Source of the DNA: a virus
DNA length: 20,298 bases
Direction: 5' to 3' (one strand)
IMG/VR virus record: IMGVR_UViG_3300034103_002087
Span: 1-20,298 of that record
The translations under genes were made by a program, and so were the position numbers. Positions 8,364 through 16,426 of this stretch are shown here, piece after piece (position 1 is the stretch's first letter; each line of letters begins with the position of its first letter). Below the pieces are notes generated by a model, which was given only the letters and a program-made list of their open reading frames with translations, did no database searches and was not told the origin of the DNA.

Positions 8364-11300
8364 ATGTCAATTTTTAAAGAAACCCTCGAAAACTCCATAC
8401 AAACCCAACTACAAGCTAGAACTTTAGTTGTAAGTGGTGAAAATGGTAGAAGAAATAATTTATTACCTTGGTATTTAAGTAAAAATAGTTGGGTAAGAAT
8501 GACCAGTTTTGTCAACTACACATCAGGAAATCAACTTAAATCTGGGGAGATCAGTGGAAGTTTAACTGTAATTCCTGATGGATCTTATAAGGACACTGAA
8601 CTTAGTAAAAAATACATTTTAGAAGGAGGCACACTATACACTAAAACTAATGGAAGTGGGTTAGATGGTATTTTAAGATATGGAGTAAGTACTCCTCAAG
8701 CAGCATATGGTGGTAACATTGATGTAAGACCAAATAATACAGCTGATCCTGAATATTTTAGAACATTTGGTATTAGACCAATGCCGGGCATTACTGAAAT
8801 GAGTTTAAGAACCATAGGAGCTTATGGTAGTTTATTTGAAACAACAGTAAAATTTTATGCTTGGGACATAAACCAGTTAAACGAATTAGAAATTTTGTTT
8901 ATGAGACCTGGATACTCAGTTCTTTTAGAATGGGGTTGGTCTCAGTACATAGATTATGCTACAGGTTCTGTACAAAATTTTACTCCTTCTAATAGAAGAA
9001 ACAGTAATTTAACTCAAGATGATATATACCCTACAGTTTTTAATGGAGTTACAATAAATCCTTTTGAAAATTTAAGTCAAGATGATGTTTATTTACAGTT
9101 AGAAGCTTTACGTAAAGAATATCGCCATAATTACGATGGTATGTTAGGTTACGTAAAGAATTTTACATGGACTATGATGACTAACGGTGGATTTGAATGT
9201 CAAACTACATTGATTTCAATGGGTGAAGCAATCAATACCGTTAAAATGTCCTCAAATGTTAATAATCCAAAAACTGGAGGAATAGTAGTAGATGCTAATG
9301 GAGCATCTAGTTATGTTTTTGATGATTATGAAAATGTTTTATTAAGTTTAAAAGCAAACGTAGAAGATAAAAAAATTGATACATCAACAGATAATCAAAG
9401 ATTAATTGAAAGTGAATATGAAGGGGCTTGGGACTACAATTATAACTATGTATCGAAAGATATTATTAAAGGAAATGTTTCAAAATACTATTCAGACCAA
9501 GCTACTAAAATAGATGTAGCTCCTCAAGTACAAGAAGTAGAATTTCAAGAACCTTCAGAAACTGGAAGATTTTATGAATATTTAACTTTAGACGTTTGGT
9601 TAGCTATTGTAGCTTCTTATTTTAATATAAAATCAAACAGTGAAAAGGATAAAAAAGGATCTGTGCCTTTAGTAAAATTTCAATTACCTGGAGATGATGA
9701 TTTGTGTTTAGCATGTAAAGATTCAATTTCAGTTACTCCATTTATTTGTCAAGTTAAAAATAATGGAGCTTTTAAAACAGAAATAGCATTTATGTCAACA
9801 AATAATGGTGGAAAGTATTCACCATCTATAAATGGTATTAATCCTCCTATGTATCAATTTGAAAATAATCCTAATGGAAGTGGATTAGAAAAAAAGACTT
9901 TAAATAACATTACTTATCAATTTTATGATGATACTTTAAAAGCTGGAAAAATAAAAAATATTTTTGTTAATATTAGTATGTTATTGCAAACATATAAAGA
10001 CATGAAAAATGCTTCAAATGATGAAGGAGTTATTATGTTAGATTATATAAAAAATGTTTTAAATAAAATATCAAATAGTTTAGGAGGTTTAAATAATTTT
10101 GGATTAAGCACTGTAGGTAAAACTCAAAATGTTATGAAAGTAGTAGATTACTATTACTTAGAAAGTGGATTTAATAGTAAAGCAGATCAAAAATACCAGT
10201 TTGACTTATTAGGTTTAGGAAGTATTTGTAGAAATGTAAATATACAAAGTCAAATATTTGAAAATCAAAGTACTATTGTAGCTATAGCGGCTCAAAGTAG
10301 AGCTAACTTAGCTGATGTATACAATTCAAGTCAAGTTTATTTAAATGCTGGGTTAGAAGATAGAATAGCTTTAAATAAATGGCAGGGAGATGAACTTGAT
10401 AATATTAAAGCAAATAAAGATGATGTTTTTTACCAAAAGTTATACAGTTTTATGCTTTATGCTAGAGATTATATTGTTGGTAATTTAATTCCTGATAGAA
10501 CAAAAAATGATTATAGAATTAAAGTAGAAACATCAGGTCAAGCAAATCCAAGTACTATTTTAAAACAGTCTATGTTGCGTTATAACAGTGAATTAAATTT
10601 TAAAGCATTAATTCCTTTTAAATTAAGAATAACAATAGACGGAATTGGAGGAATTGTAGTAGGACAAATTTTTACAGTAAAACAAAATGTATTACCTAAA
10701 AACTATTATGATAAACAATTAGGATTTGTAATTACCCAAATCAACCATAGACTTACTAAAAATGATTGGGAAACTGAGTTAGAAACTCAAATTTGTATTT
10801 TAGATCAAGACAGACCATTACTTCAAAATTTTATTAACATAAAAAGAGATGGTTTTGGGTTATATGTTGCGGTCCAACAAACTAAATCAATCCTATATCC
10901 AATTCTTCAAGATTTTTTAATATATCAAGCAACACGATCTATAATAGGATACATTTATGCTATAAATAGAGACATTGGAAGTGGAGCTAAAGTTATTTAT
11001 GATACTTTATATAACAATTTTAATAAAGATAACGACGTACAACAATTTTGGATTGACAACCAAAAAGAATTTATTGGGTTAGGAACAGGACTAACATCAA
11101 TAACCCCAACTCCTGGTGCTAATAAATCATATCAAATGTATGAATTTGAAGACTTTGTAATTGATTGGATGAAAACTTGGACAAACCAACAACCAGCTAG
11201 TGTTTTAAGTGAAACTTTTTCTAGAACTAAAACTTTACAAGACTTATCTGATTTTATAATCAATAAAAATTATATTTCTAATACAGTAGATGAAGAATAC

Positions 11301-11897
11301 AATGGATTTAAAGATGTGTTAGAAGAAATAGAAATTTATTTAAATAAACTTAATCCTGAATTTTTTTATCCTATTGCTAATGCTGCATCTATTTATTATG
11401 ATCCCTCACAAAATAAATTATTACTTGATGGCAGCCAAAATTCTATTTTAAATTTCGAAGTTCAAACACCAAACCCAATTTTGAGACTTTTTACTGTAAA
11501 TGGATGGAATGTAAAAAATTTAATAAATAGAATTTATAGTATTACTACGACAAATCAAACAATACGAAATTTAGCTAATTTTTATAATTCAAATACTGCT
11601 ATTGCCAATACAAAACCATTAAATAATTATTTTTCTTCTTGTAGTGATGTAATGTATGGTAAACCAAATTCTCTCGTTATTACTGAAAAAATAGTAAATG
11701 ATGGAATTGTATTAGGTAATTTTGCATTTGGAATAGATGGCCCAGATGAAAAGATTGATGAAACTTTTGCTAAAACCATTTATTGGAATCAAACATATAA
11801 TGATGGTAAAACTATAAGAACAAACCCTTCACCACAACCAACTGGTACCATAATTGATAGAAATAATTTCTTTTACCGTCCTTATAATCTCCCATAA
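8364..11897 (+). CDS. Large baseplate hub protein (gp27/gpD-like core)
   Basis: A 1177-residue protein. Near residues 140-195 it has PGITEMSLRTIGAYGSLFET, an aspartate/leucine-rich NQLNELEILFMRPGYSVLL segment and LEWGW, a signature seen in phage baseplate hub proteins. Near residues 735-815 there is a second hub-like block: FKLRITIDGIGGIVVGQIF, VLPKNYYDKQLGFVITQINH and WETELETQI, resembling the beta-barrel domain of T4 gp27 and P2 gpD. The region between is long and Asn/Lys-rich. About 360 residues after 815 have no family I recognise. No lysozyme, VgrG-spike repeat or metal site is evident, so a separate spike gene is expected elsewhere. T4 gp27 has about 390 residues, so this protein is about three times larger. 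Hub identity is moderately sure. Confidence 0.68.
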   Translation: MSIFKETLENSIQTQLQARTLVVSGENGRRNNLLPWYLSKNSWVRMTSFVNYTSGNQLKSGEISGSLTVIPDGSYKDTELSKKYILEGGTLYTKTNGSGLDGILRYGVSTPQAAYGGNIDVRPNNTADPEYFRTFGIRPMPGITEMSLRTIGAYGSLFETTVKFYAWDINQLNELEILFMRPGYSVLLEWGWSQYIDYATGSVQNFTPSNRRNSNLTQDDIYPTVFNGVTINPFENLSQDDVYLQLEALRKEYRHNYDGMLGYVKNFTWTMMTNGGFECQTTLISMGEAINTVKMSSNVNNPKTGGIVVDANGASSYVFDDYENVLLSLKANVEDKKIDTSTDNQRLIESEYEGAWDYNYNYVSKDIIKGNVSKYYSDQATKIDVAPQVQEVEFQEPSETGRFYEYLTLDVWLAIVASYFNIKSNSEKDKKGSVPLVKFQLPGDDDLCLACKDSISVTPFICQVKNNGAFKTEIAFMSTNNGGKYSPSINGINPPMYQFENNPNGSGLEKKTLNNITYQFYDDTLKAGKIKNIFVNISMLLQTYKDMKNASNDEGVIMLDYIKNVLNKISNSLGGLNNFGLSTVGKTQNVMKVVDYYYLESGFNSKADQKYQFDLLGLGSICRNVNIQSQIFENQSTIVAIAAQSRANLADVYNSSQVYLNAGLEDRIALNKWQGDELDNIKANKDDVFYQKLYSFMLYARDYIVGNLIPDRTKNDYRIKVETSGQANPSTILKQSMLRYNSELNFKALIPFKLRITIDGIGGIVVGQIFTVKQNVLPKNYYDKQLGFVITQINHRLTKNDWETELETQICILDQDRPLLQNFINIKRDGFGLYVAVQQTKSILYPILQDFLIYQATRSIIGYIYAINRDIGSGAKVIYDTLYNNFNKDNDVQQFWIDNQKEFIGLGTGLTSITPTPGANKSYQMYEFEDFVIDWMKTWTNQQPASVLSETFSRTKTLQDLSDFIINKNYISNTVDEEYNGFKDVLEEIEIYLNKLNPEFFYPIANAASIYYDPSQNKLLLDGSQNSILNFEVQTPNPILRLFTVNGWNVKNLINRIYSITTTNQTIRNLANFYNSNTAIANTKPLNNYFSSCSDVMYGKPNSLVITEKIVNDGIVLGNFAFGIDGPDEKIDETFAKTIYWNQTYNDGKTIRTNPSPQPTGTIIDRNNFFYRPYNLP

Positions 11898-11914
11898 CAA
11901 TAAATAAAAAATAA

Positions 11915-12523
11915 ATGTATTTACCACCTAGCGTCATATTACCTGAAATTTTTTATACCTATGGGGGTGAGTACTATTATTCAACAACTCCATCTTTTTA
12001 TGTAGGATATTATCATAAAGATAAGTATGGAAATGCTTACACAGGTAAAACTCATACTAACGATTCTCAAAAATTAAACCAATCCTTTAATACGTCTTTA
12101 CCTATTGAAGATTTAGGAATTAACACACTAGCTAATACATACAATAATTTAGATTTAAGTTCTCAAAATTATTTTGGCATGTCTCTGCCATCAAATAATA
12201 GTTTACCTCCTACTAGTGACGAATACAATCAAACATACTACACTAGATACATTTTAGAATATAAATTAAGTAGTCAACTTTACATTATAGAAACTAATAA
12301 ATCTACATTTTATGAGTATTTTAACAGTAATTTCTCAAAGTATTTTACTTTTGCTGAAGTACTTTGGAAAATTAGTGGTCCATTGTATGATGTAAAAGAA
12401 AATGGTATATTAATGCAAGGTGGAGTTATTGATTCTAATTTAAGAAGTATTAATGAAGCTAGAAAATTAATACCTGGAATTGAAAACTATTTAACAGATT
12501 TAACTCTTTATTACAAACCGTAA
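11915..12523 (+). CDS. Unknown 202-aa protein, probable virion structural protein
   Basis: I cannot assign a family. It is strikingly tyrosine- and asparagine-rich, with an N-terminal block FYTYGGEYYYSTTPSFYVGY followed by KYGNAYTGKTHT, which suggests a beta-rich fold. The second half has YYTRYILEYKLSSQLYIIE, VLWKISGPLYD and a final helical part ending in IPGIENYLTDLTLYYKP. It follows the hub gene by 17 bases (leader AATAAATAAAAAATAA, no Shine-Dalgarno), so it is probably transcribed with it and may be a baseplate or tail-tip part. It has no signal peptide or membrane segment. Confidence 0.6.
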   Translation: MYLPPSVILPEIFYTYGGEYYYSTTPSFYVGYYHKDKYGNAYTGKTHTNDSQKLNQSFNTSLPIEDLGINTLANTYNNLDLSSQNYFGMSLPSNNSLPPTSDEYNQTYYTRYILEYKLSSQLYIIETNKSTFYEYFNSNFSKYFTFAEVLWKISGPLYDVKENGILMQGGVIDSNLRSINEARKLIPGIENYLTDLTLYYKP

Positions 12524-12530
12524 TATTTAT
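12523..12530 (+). promoter_or_regulatory. ATATTTAT motif upstream of 705-aa gene
   Basis: A copy of the 8-mer overlapping the last base of the preceding TAA stop and ending 13 bases before the ATG at 12544. It is followed by TGTATATAATACT, another AT-rich promoter-like stretch. Confidence 0.33.
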
Positions 12531-12543
12531 TGTATATAATACT

Positions 12544-14661
12544 ATGAAATATTTACTTAATGAAGAAGTAAAAAAGATGCAGCATTTGGCTGGTATTACA
12601 CCTTCAAAATCTTTATTTGAAAAATTTATTGATGGAGAAACTGAATATAAAACTCTTAAAGAGTTTATGAGTTCTTTAAATGAAGAAACAACTCAAGCTG
12701 CTATAGATGCAGCTAAAGAATATTTAGAAAAATTAGAAGATCAAGGCCAAGGAAATATATTAGCTGCTGGAGAAAAAGTAGCTAATGCTTTATCTGGGAT
12801 AGATAATTTAACTAGAGATACTTTAGGTGCTAAAATTAATACTTTTTTCAAAAGTAAAGGGGATCAAATTAAAAAATCTATTTTTGGTGCTACTATGGCT
12901 TTAGTAATGTTAGCTCATAGTTTAGGACCTTCAATTCCTGTAGGAAGTAAAACATATACTGTAAAAACAAAAGGAAATACTGAATTAGTACAAGCTAATA
13001 ATCAATTAAATCAAAATTTACAACCTATTGTAGGACCTGATCAAGATGATTTAGATCAAGCATCAAACCAAAACCCAGAATATGATGATACTACAACTAA
13101 TACTGATTTGCATATTCAACATAAAACAGGAGAATCAGGAATAAATCAACAAGATACTCAACAGATGGATGATTATGCAGATGTTGTTGCTTCAACTGTT
13201 TTAGATGATGGTATGGATGTTAATGTTACTGTAAAATCGGGAGTATCTAAAAATGCTGGTAAATCTTCAAACGTATCAAAGAGTGGAGGAAAATTAGACC
13301 AAGAAAGAAACGATGAAGCTGAAAAACAAATAACTGATAAACTAGTAAAATCTTTTCAAAAGAAAGGAGCAAAAGTAACAAAAACTGAAGATGGATTAAA
13401 AGTAGAAAAAAATGGAAAAACTCATACAGTTAAAATTACTAAAAAACTAATAAATTGGGTAAAAAATAAAGTAACATCAGCTAACGATAAAAATCCAACT
13501 CAATCAAGTGAACTTACAGCTAAAGCAACATCAGCTGATACAGAAAAAGTTGTAAAATCTTTTAAATTTTTAGATTTTGTAGAAAATCCTAGATTACCTG
13601 GTGAAATTCCTGTCGGAAAAAGAGGAGATGATAAACCAAGACCAACAGGAGATGATAAGGAACCTGGAGTTGAAAGACCAATCCCCACAGGAGATGCTGA
13701 TCCTGATGAAGCTAAAAAATTATTTAAAAATAAAAATTTAAACAGAAACCAAGAAATATTTAGTGTGTTAAAAATGGCTAATCCTAACATTAAAGGAGAT
13801 CCAAATGACACAACTTACAAGTCTTGGGATCCTAATACTAAAAAAGTTGTTATTAGTTTACGTAAAAGTCCTGATACTCTTTTAAAGAAGTTTCAACAAG
13901 TAACGGGAATTAACTTAAGTCAAAGACAAAAATCAACAGGAAAATTTAAAAGATCAGGAGTAGCTGAAAATATTTCATTAGGAAACATGTTAAGTGAAGC
14001 TGCTATTGATAAAACTTTAGTAAGTATTGGTGTTACTGATGATGCTATTAGAAAAAATAAAGTAGAAGTAATGGCTATGTTAATGGATATGTATAATCTT
14101 CGCTATGATGATGTAGACAAGTCTAAATTAACTCCAGAAGAACAAAAACAGTTAAAAGATATTACTGTATCTGAAGAATTAGAAAAACAAATTCAAAAAC
14201 AACGTCCTGATGTGTCAGTTTTAGAAAAAGACATTGATTCAAATATATCACTAAAAACAGCTTTAAGTAGAATTAATACTTATGATGAATTTGAAGCTTT
14301 AGTTTTAGGAATGGCTGCTTTAGTTAATCCAAACTTTGCTAAACAAAAACAAGACATTAGAACAGCATTAAGTTCTTTAGCTAGTAAAGTTAGAGCTATG
14401 AAAGAAGAAAGTGATACTCCTTCAGACACAGAAGGTGTTTACAAGATTATTGAAACTTTAAAATTATTAAAAAATCGTTTAAATAATATAAATAATAAAG
14501 AAGAATTTGAACAATTAATTTTTGCTTTATTGAAATACATTGATCCAAAAGGCACTATTACTAAAGACACAAGTAAACTATCAAATGCTATAATAGCTGC
14601 TTCTAACAGAAGTTCATTAAAAGATGCTAGGCCTGTAGATTTAGATCAATTAGGAAGATAA
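12544..14661 (+). CDS. Unknown 705-aa modular protein
   Basis: I do not recognise the whole protein. Visible parts, in order: an N-terminal amphipathic helix MKYLLNEEVKKMQHLAGI; a short segment YKTLKEFMSSLNEE; an alanine-rich helix; a hydrophobic stretch at about 112-131 (SIFGATMALVMLAHSLGPSI) that could be one membrane or buried helix; a long Asn/Gln/Asp-rich linker; a Lys-rich basic domain (about 250-310); a Pro/Asp/Lys linker repeating RPTGDDK/PTGDAD (about 360-390); a small alpha/beta domain (about 390-465); and a helical C-terminus. The C-terminus has two similar units, about 569-617 and 638-685, sharing L..IN...EFE.L.......P. It is the last gene before a strong terminator, so it belongs to the late unit. 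It may be a virion-internal, injected or scaffold-type protein; this is inference. Confidence 0.6.
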   Translation: MKYLLNEEVKKMQHLAGITPSKSLFEKFIDGETEYKTLKEFMSSLNEETTQAAIDAAKEYLEKLEDQGQGNILAAGEKVANALSGIDNLTRDTLGAKINTFFKSKGDQIKKSIFGATMALVMLAHSLGPSIPVGSKTYTVKTKGNTELVQANNQLNQNLQPIVGPDQDDLDQASNQNPEYDDTTTNTDLHIQHKTGESGINQQDTQQMDDYADVVASTVLDDGMDVNVTVKSGVSKNAGKSSNVSKSGGKLDQERNDEAEKQITDKLVKSFQKKGAKVTKTEDGLKVEKNGKTHTVKITKKLINWVKNKVTSANDKNPTQSSELTAKATSADTEKVVKSFKFLDFVENPRLPGEIPVGKRGDDKPRPTGDDKEPGVERPIPTGDADPDEAKKLFKNKNLNRNQEIFSVLKMANPNIKGDPNDTTYKSWDPNTKKVVISLRKSPDTLLKKFQQVTGINLSQRQKSTGKFKRSGVAENISLGNMLSEAAIDKTLVSIGVTDDAIRKNKVEVMAMLMDMYNLRYDDVDKSKLTPEEQKQLKDITVSEELEKQIQKQRPDVSVLEKDIDSNISLKTALSRINTYDEFEALVLGMAALVNPNFAKQKQDIRTALSSLASKVRAMKEESDTPSDTEGVYKIIETLKLLKNRLNNINNKEEFEQLIFALLKYIDPKGTITKDTSKLSNAIIAASNRSSLKDARPVDLDQLGR

Positions 14662-14666
14662 TAGAG

Positions 14667-14694
14667 AGGCTTGGTTTTTACCAAGCCTTTTTTT
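14667..14694 (+). terminator. Rho-independent terminator closing the late/tail module
   Basis: A perfect 9-bp stem (14667-14675 pairs with 14680-14688) with a TTTT loop runs into seven T residues (14688-14694). It begins 5 bases after the 705-aa gene's stop and lies just before the polymerase gene, so it marks the boundary between the structural and replication modules. Confidence 0.92.
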
Positions 14695-14703
14695 ATAGTA
14701 TTA
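14692..14703 (+). promoter_or_regulatory. TTTATAGTATTA motif upstream of polymerase gene
   Basis: It begins inside the terminator's T tract and ends 9 bases before the polymerase ATG. It resembles TTTATTATATTA, found before the SSB and helicase genes (10 of 12 bases identical). Because a terminator precedes the polymerase gene, some promoter activity is expected here; the exact element is uncertain. Confidence 0.3.
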
Positions 14704-14712
14704 ATAAAGGTT

Positions 14713-15999
14713 ATGCATGCGATCATTGAAACAAAACTACAATTAGAAAGACTACAAGAATACTGTGAAGATTCTTGTTTTGTTCAAATCATTCCAGGCA
14801 ATGATTGTTTTCATCCTAAATTTAACAATATAGTAGCGGTTTATTATCATTGTTTAAACAGTAAAGGCTACATTTTTCCAATCAATCACAGTGAAACATT
14901 TAATTTAGATTGGCAAGATGTGTTAGATTTCTTAAATAAACACAAACTTATTTATGTTTTAGACAAAAAGTTTCATGATTATTTTTTACCGTTTACTTTA
15001 GAAACAACCGACATTCAGTTTAACATTTTAAATAAAACTAATAAAGTTTTTAAAGCTGATGAATATGATACACCGGCTCATACTCACTTTTACAGAGAAC
15101 ATTACTTTAGAAACAATATTAACAGTATAATTCCCGTTACTAAACACTTAGAAAAATGGGACCATGTTTTTACTAAAATAAAACAACACATGAACTACAG
15201 ACCAAATACTTGGTTTGACAAAGAATACACTAGTGTTTTTAAAAGAATTGAACAAGAAGGTATTAAAATTAGTCCAACTAAATTCAATCACTTTTTTGAA
15301 CCTACATTTGAAGACTACAGTATCAGCAAAAATAAAATACATACTTCGTACAATCTTTACAACATTACTACAAGACCGAGCAACGCATTTAACAACATTA
15401 ATTTCGCCGCACTTCCTAAAGAAAACGGCGCAAGAAATGTATTTATTCCCAACAACGATTACTTAATAGAATATGACTTCTCCGCTTACCATCCTTCTCT
15501 TATTGGTTCCCTTTTTAATTTTAAATTCAGTAGTGATCCCTATGCTGATATATCAGAAATACTTGGAGTATCAAAAGAAGAAGCGAAGGAAATTACGTTC
15601 AAAAATCTTTATGGAGGAATCAAAGAAGAACACAGAAATAAGGTGTACTTTGGACAAGTCAATGGACTAATTAAAAAAATGTGGTTGGTTTACAATCAAG
15701 AAGATAGAGTAAAATTAGCAACTGGTCGAATTTTACATAAGTCTGATGAATTAAGTCCAACAAAAATATTTAATTATTACATTCAAAGTTTAGAAACTAA
15801 AAGTAATGTAGAATTAGTTGGAAAAGTATTAGACTTTTTAGAAACTAAGAAGAGTAAAATAATTCTTTACACATATGATTCTATACTTATAGACTTTAGT
15901 AAAGAAGACGGAATTGAAACAGTAACTAAAATAAAAGAATTGTTAGAAAGCACAGGTTATACAACAAAGATGAAGAAAGGACTAGACTATGGTTTATGA
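14713..15999 (+). CDS. Compact family A DNA polymerase, degenerate exonuclease region
   Basis: A 428-residue family A (Pol I-like) DNA polymerase. Visible motifs: the template/primer motif TTRPSN..NNINFAALP (219-234), GARNVFIP (239-246), motif A with Asp255 (EYDFSAYHPSLIG), motif B/O-helix KEEAKEITFKNLYGG with Lys288, Lys292, Phe296 and Tyr300 at canonical spacing, and motif C YTYDSILID with Asp389 (usual HDE is YDS). Both catalytic Asp are kept. Residues 1-110 resemble the 3'-5' exonuclease fold (GYIFPINHSE at 52-61, KKFHDYFL at 85-92, TTDIQFNIL), but the acidic exo I residues are replaced (VQIIPGND at 24-31), so proofreading is probably lost. The thumb is short; Klenow-type enzymes are about 600 residues. 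The start at 14713 is chosen because upstream in-frame codons lie in the terminator hairpin. It overlaps the next gene by 11 bases. Confidence 0.85.
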   Translation: MHAIIETKLQLERLQEYCEDSCFVQIIPGNDCFHPKFNNIVAVYYHCLNSKGYIFPINHSETFNLDWQDVLDFLNKHKLIYVLDKKFHDYFLPFTLETTDIQFNILNKTNKVFKADEYDTPAHTHFYREHYFRNNINSIIPVTKHLEKWDHVFTKIKQHMNYRPNTWFDKEYTSVFKRIEQEGIKISPTKFNHFFEPTFEDYSISKNKIHTSYNLYNITTRPSNAFNNINFAALPKENGARNVFIPNNDYLIEYDFSAYHPSLIGSLFNFKFSSDPYADISEILGVSKEEAKEITFKNLYGGIKEEHRNKVYFGQVNGLIKKMWLVYNQEDRVKLATGRILHKSDELSPTKIFNYYIQSLETKSNVELVGKVLDFLETKKSKIILYTYDSILIDFSKEDGIETVTKIKELLESTGYTTKMKKGLDYGL

Positions 16000-16426
16000 T
16001 ATTTCTTCGATATTTATTAGCAGTATTCCCTTTGACATGAAGAATAAGTTACTGTGCTCATTTACAGCCCAAAATCGTTTATTAGACACCATTGCTGGTA
16101 TAACTTCACGTTATGCTATATTGTACGATAAAATGTTTGTATTGGAAAGTCCTCAAACAACTGAATATATAATTACCTATAACATAGATACAGAAAATTC
16201 AGTAAATGAAATACCTGAAAATACTATTTTATTACACAGAAAAAAAGAATCAAATACTTTATATACTATTAATGCTTTAAATACTTTAATTAAACAACTA
16301 AACAACGGTATGTTAGACAACCAGTTTAAAGTAAGTTGGAACGATTATCAAAATAGTATATTGTTAACTCAAGGTCCTGACCTTCGCATTTTAAATACAA
16401 AAATTTACAAGATTATTAATATATAA
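15989..16426 (+). CDS. Unknown 145-aa protein coupled to the polymerase
   Basis: No family recognised. The first 50 residues are hydrophobic/polar with a helix-like SFTAQNRLLDTIAGITSRYA segment. The middle has EYIITYNID followed by a strongly conserved-looking NTILLHRKKESNTLYTINAL segment (about 78-97), then a helix NTLIKQLNNGMLD and a beta-type end. It starts 11 bases before the polymerase stop (ATGGTTTATGA). AAAGGA at 15976-15981, seven bases upstream of the ATG, is one of the few good Shine-Dalgarno-like sites in the window, which supports this start and coupled translation. Position between a polymerase and the SSB gene suggests a replication role, for example a polymerase accessory factor. 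That is inference with no motif behind it. Confidence 0.65.
   Translation: MVYDISSIFISSIPFDMKNKLLCSFTAQNRLLDTIAGITSRYAILYDKMFVLESPQTTEYIITYNIDTENSVNEIPENTILLHRKKESNTLYTINALNTLIKQLNNGMLDNQFKVSWNDYQNSILLTQGPDLRILNTKIYKIINI

Noticed and set aside
13500-13811. Minus-strand open frame of 103 codons within the 705-aa gene
   Set aside because: It runs opposite to all other genes and entirely over a coding gene; its composition reflects the reverse complement of a Pro/Asp/Lys linker. The other minus-strand frames (1657-1842, 4804-5025, 15148-15342, 16767-17069, 18091-18309) are rejected for the same reason.
14671-14712. An upstream start giving a 14-residue extension of the polymerase
   Set aside because: It is a non-ATG start in the stem of the terminator; the ATG at 14713 follows it directly and has the GTTATG context seen at other starts.
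15215-15670. Two + strand open frames (15215-15466 and 15473-15670) inside the polymerase gene
   Set aside because: They lie in a shifted frame over clearly conserved polymerase motifs. I considered a frameshifted polymerase, but the main frame is unbroken, so these are shadows.
14713-15999. Family B (gp43-like) assignment for the polymerase, suggested by DFSAYHPSLI and YDSI
   Set aside because: Motif B has family A spacing (Lys, +4 Phe, +8 Tyr-Gly), and the TTRPSN...NINFAALP and RNVFIP segments match the family A TGRxSS...PNLQNIP and IRxAF blocks.
16010-16017. ATATTTAT copy inside the 145-aa gene as another regulatory site
   Set aside because: It lies within a coding sequence, far from any downstream start, so it is most simply chance in AT-rich DNA.
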